From DASQBT01 sp049578545 (lineage in GTDB: Bacteria; Pseudomonadota; Gammaproteobacteria; Burkholderiales; Thiobacillaceae), in NCBI GenBank assembly GCA_049578545.1, contig JBAUMF010000081.1, positions 1 through 32,743 of the forward strand: 32,743 nt of DNA. Reading direction: 5' to 3'. A program made the translations under genes and the position numbers. How positions within the stretch are numbered: the stretch's first letter is position 1; each line of letters begins with the position of its first letter. Shown here piece by piece: positions 32,449 to 32,743 of the stretch. The notes under the pieces were generated by a model that saw only the letters and a program-made list of their open reading frames with translations, was not told where the DNA came from and did not search any database.

Positions 32449-32743
32449 TGCGCACAATACGGAATGGAAATGACATGCCTACTGCGTCCCCCCAGTTCGT
32501 AATATCTGATGCGGTGCCCAGCCAACCGGGGCTCGCCACCCTGTTTTTGAATGATGACGGGCTAATCGAGGATTGCAGTGCGGCCAGTGAAACCGTGTTC
32601 GGCTATCCGAAACAGGAGTTGCGTGGCCATCATGTCTCCCTGCTGCTGCCCAAGCTGGAAGGAATCGAACTGGTCAATCAGGGACAGGTCAAGCCGCGGC
32701 TGAAATTCCTTTGTCACTGCGCCGTCCCCTTCATGGCAACGCG
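32448..32743 (+). CDS. PAS-domain protein, 3' end beyond window
   Basis: The open frame runs off the right edge; about 98 residues are visible. From about residue 30 it matches the start of a PAS sensor domain: TLFLNDDGLIEDCSAASETVFGYPKQELRGHHVSLLLP. The cofactor and output domain are not visible, so it could be a histidine kinase, a cyclic-di-GMP enzyme or a transcription regulator. Its start is embedded in TAATG with the DUF2934 stop; ATG 32475 is an alternative start. Coupling suggests that the DUF2934 protein and this sensor are made together. Confidence 0.7.
   Translation, partial: MRTIRNGNDMPTASPQFVISDAVPSQPGLATLFLNDDGLIEDCSAASETVFGYPKQELRGHHVSLLLPKLEGIELVNQGQVKPRLKFLCHCAVPFMAT

Noticed and set aside
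1..32743. CRISPR array, rRNA genes or phage module
   Set aside because: No regularly spaced repeats, rRNA-like sequence or phage genes were seen on either strand.

Overview
The window reads as a proteobacterial chromosome segment, most likely a betaproteobacterium. Support for this is indirect: an ECF sigma/NrsF-type pair, an E. coli-type GshA, a BCAM0308-family protein, paired DUF3300/DUF2950 genes, and a proline tRNA fragment with a proteobacterial-looking 3' half. Base composition is moderately GC-rich. No rRNA operon, intact tRNA, CRISPR array, phage gene or integrase was seen.

Left part (1-9.4 kb). A cut-off secreted beta-propeller-like gene points left. It faces an ECF sigma factor overlapping its membrane anti-sigma partner. 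A DUF1993 gene and gshA (glutathione synthesis) follow on the minus strand. Next is a minus-strand three-gene operon for a molybdenum hydroxylase: [2Fe-2S] subunit, molybdopterin subunit, and an FAD subunit with four cysteines placed like those of PaoB-type [4Fe-4S] proteins. It is led by a good sigma-70-like promoter with a 14-bp palindrome over the -35 box.

Mobile and scar region (9.7-12.7 kb). A 1,479-bp IS5-superfamily element has recognisable ends and a probable target duplication, but its transposase is interrupted by one in-frame TAG. It sits inside an older 12-bp inverted repeat. Beyond a secreted SagB-like nitroreductase lie a 50-bp 3' fragment of tRNA-Pro(GGG) and a 5'-truncated DUF2784 gene, which look like the scar of tRNA-targeted integration or rearrangement.

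Cell-wall block (12.8-17.2 kb, minus strand). A polysaccharide deacetylase-like protein, a DUF4015 glycoside-hydrolase-like protein and a fused AmiE-like/NamZ-like (GH171) protein form an apparent operon for trimming or recycling muropeptides or other amino-sugar polymers.

Envelope and efflux block (17.4-25.6 kb, plus strand). DUF3300 and DUF2950 secreted proteins and a nitroreductase precede a four-gene ABC efflux operon (ATPase, membrane-fusion protein, NodT/TolC-type outer-membrane lipoprotein, FtsX/MacB-like permease). Every junction in that operon is an ATGA overlap. Two strong inverted repeats precede it and a SPW-repeat membrane protein follows.

Stress/repair-like block (25.9 kb to the end). 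This is the most unusual part. It holds a histidine-rich mini-gene with ribosome site and terminator but one frame break, an RtcA RNA cyclase missing an internal segment of roughly 80-95 residues, a diaminopimelate-dehydrogenase-like protein with altered substrate motifs, and a divergent solitary GroEL with Ser at position 52 and an in-frame TAG at codon 134. A BCAM0308-family zinc-ribbon protein, a slipin, a DUF2934 protein and the start of a PAS protein complete it. It resembles an accessory stress locus in partial decay. All functions are inferred from motifs read by eye; no database search was run.
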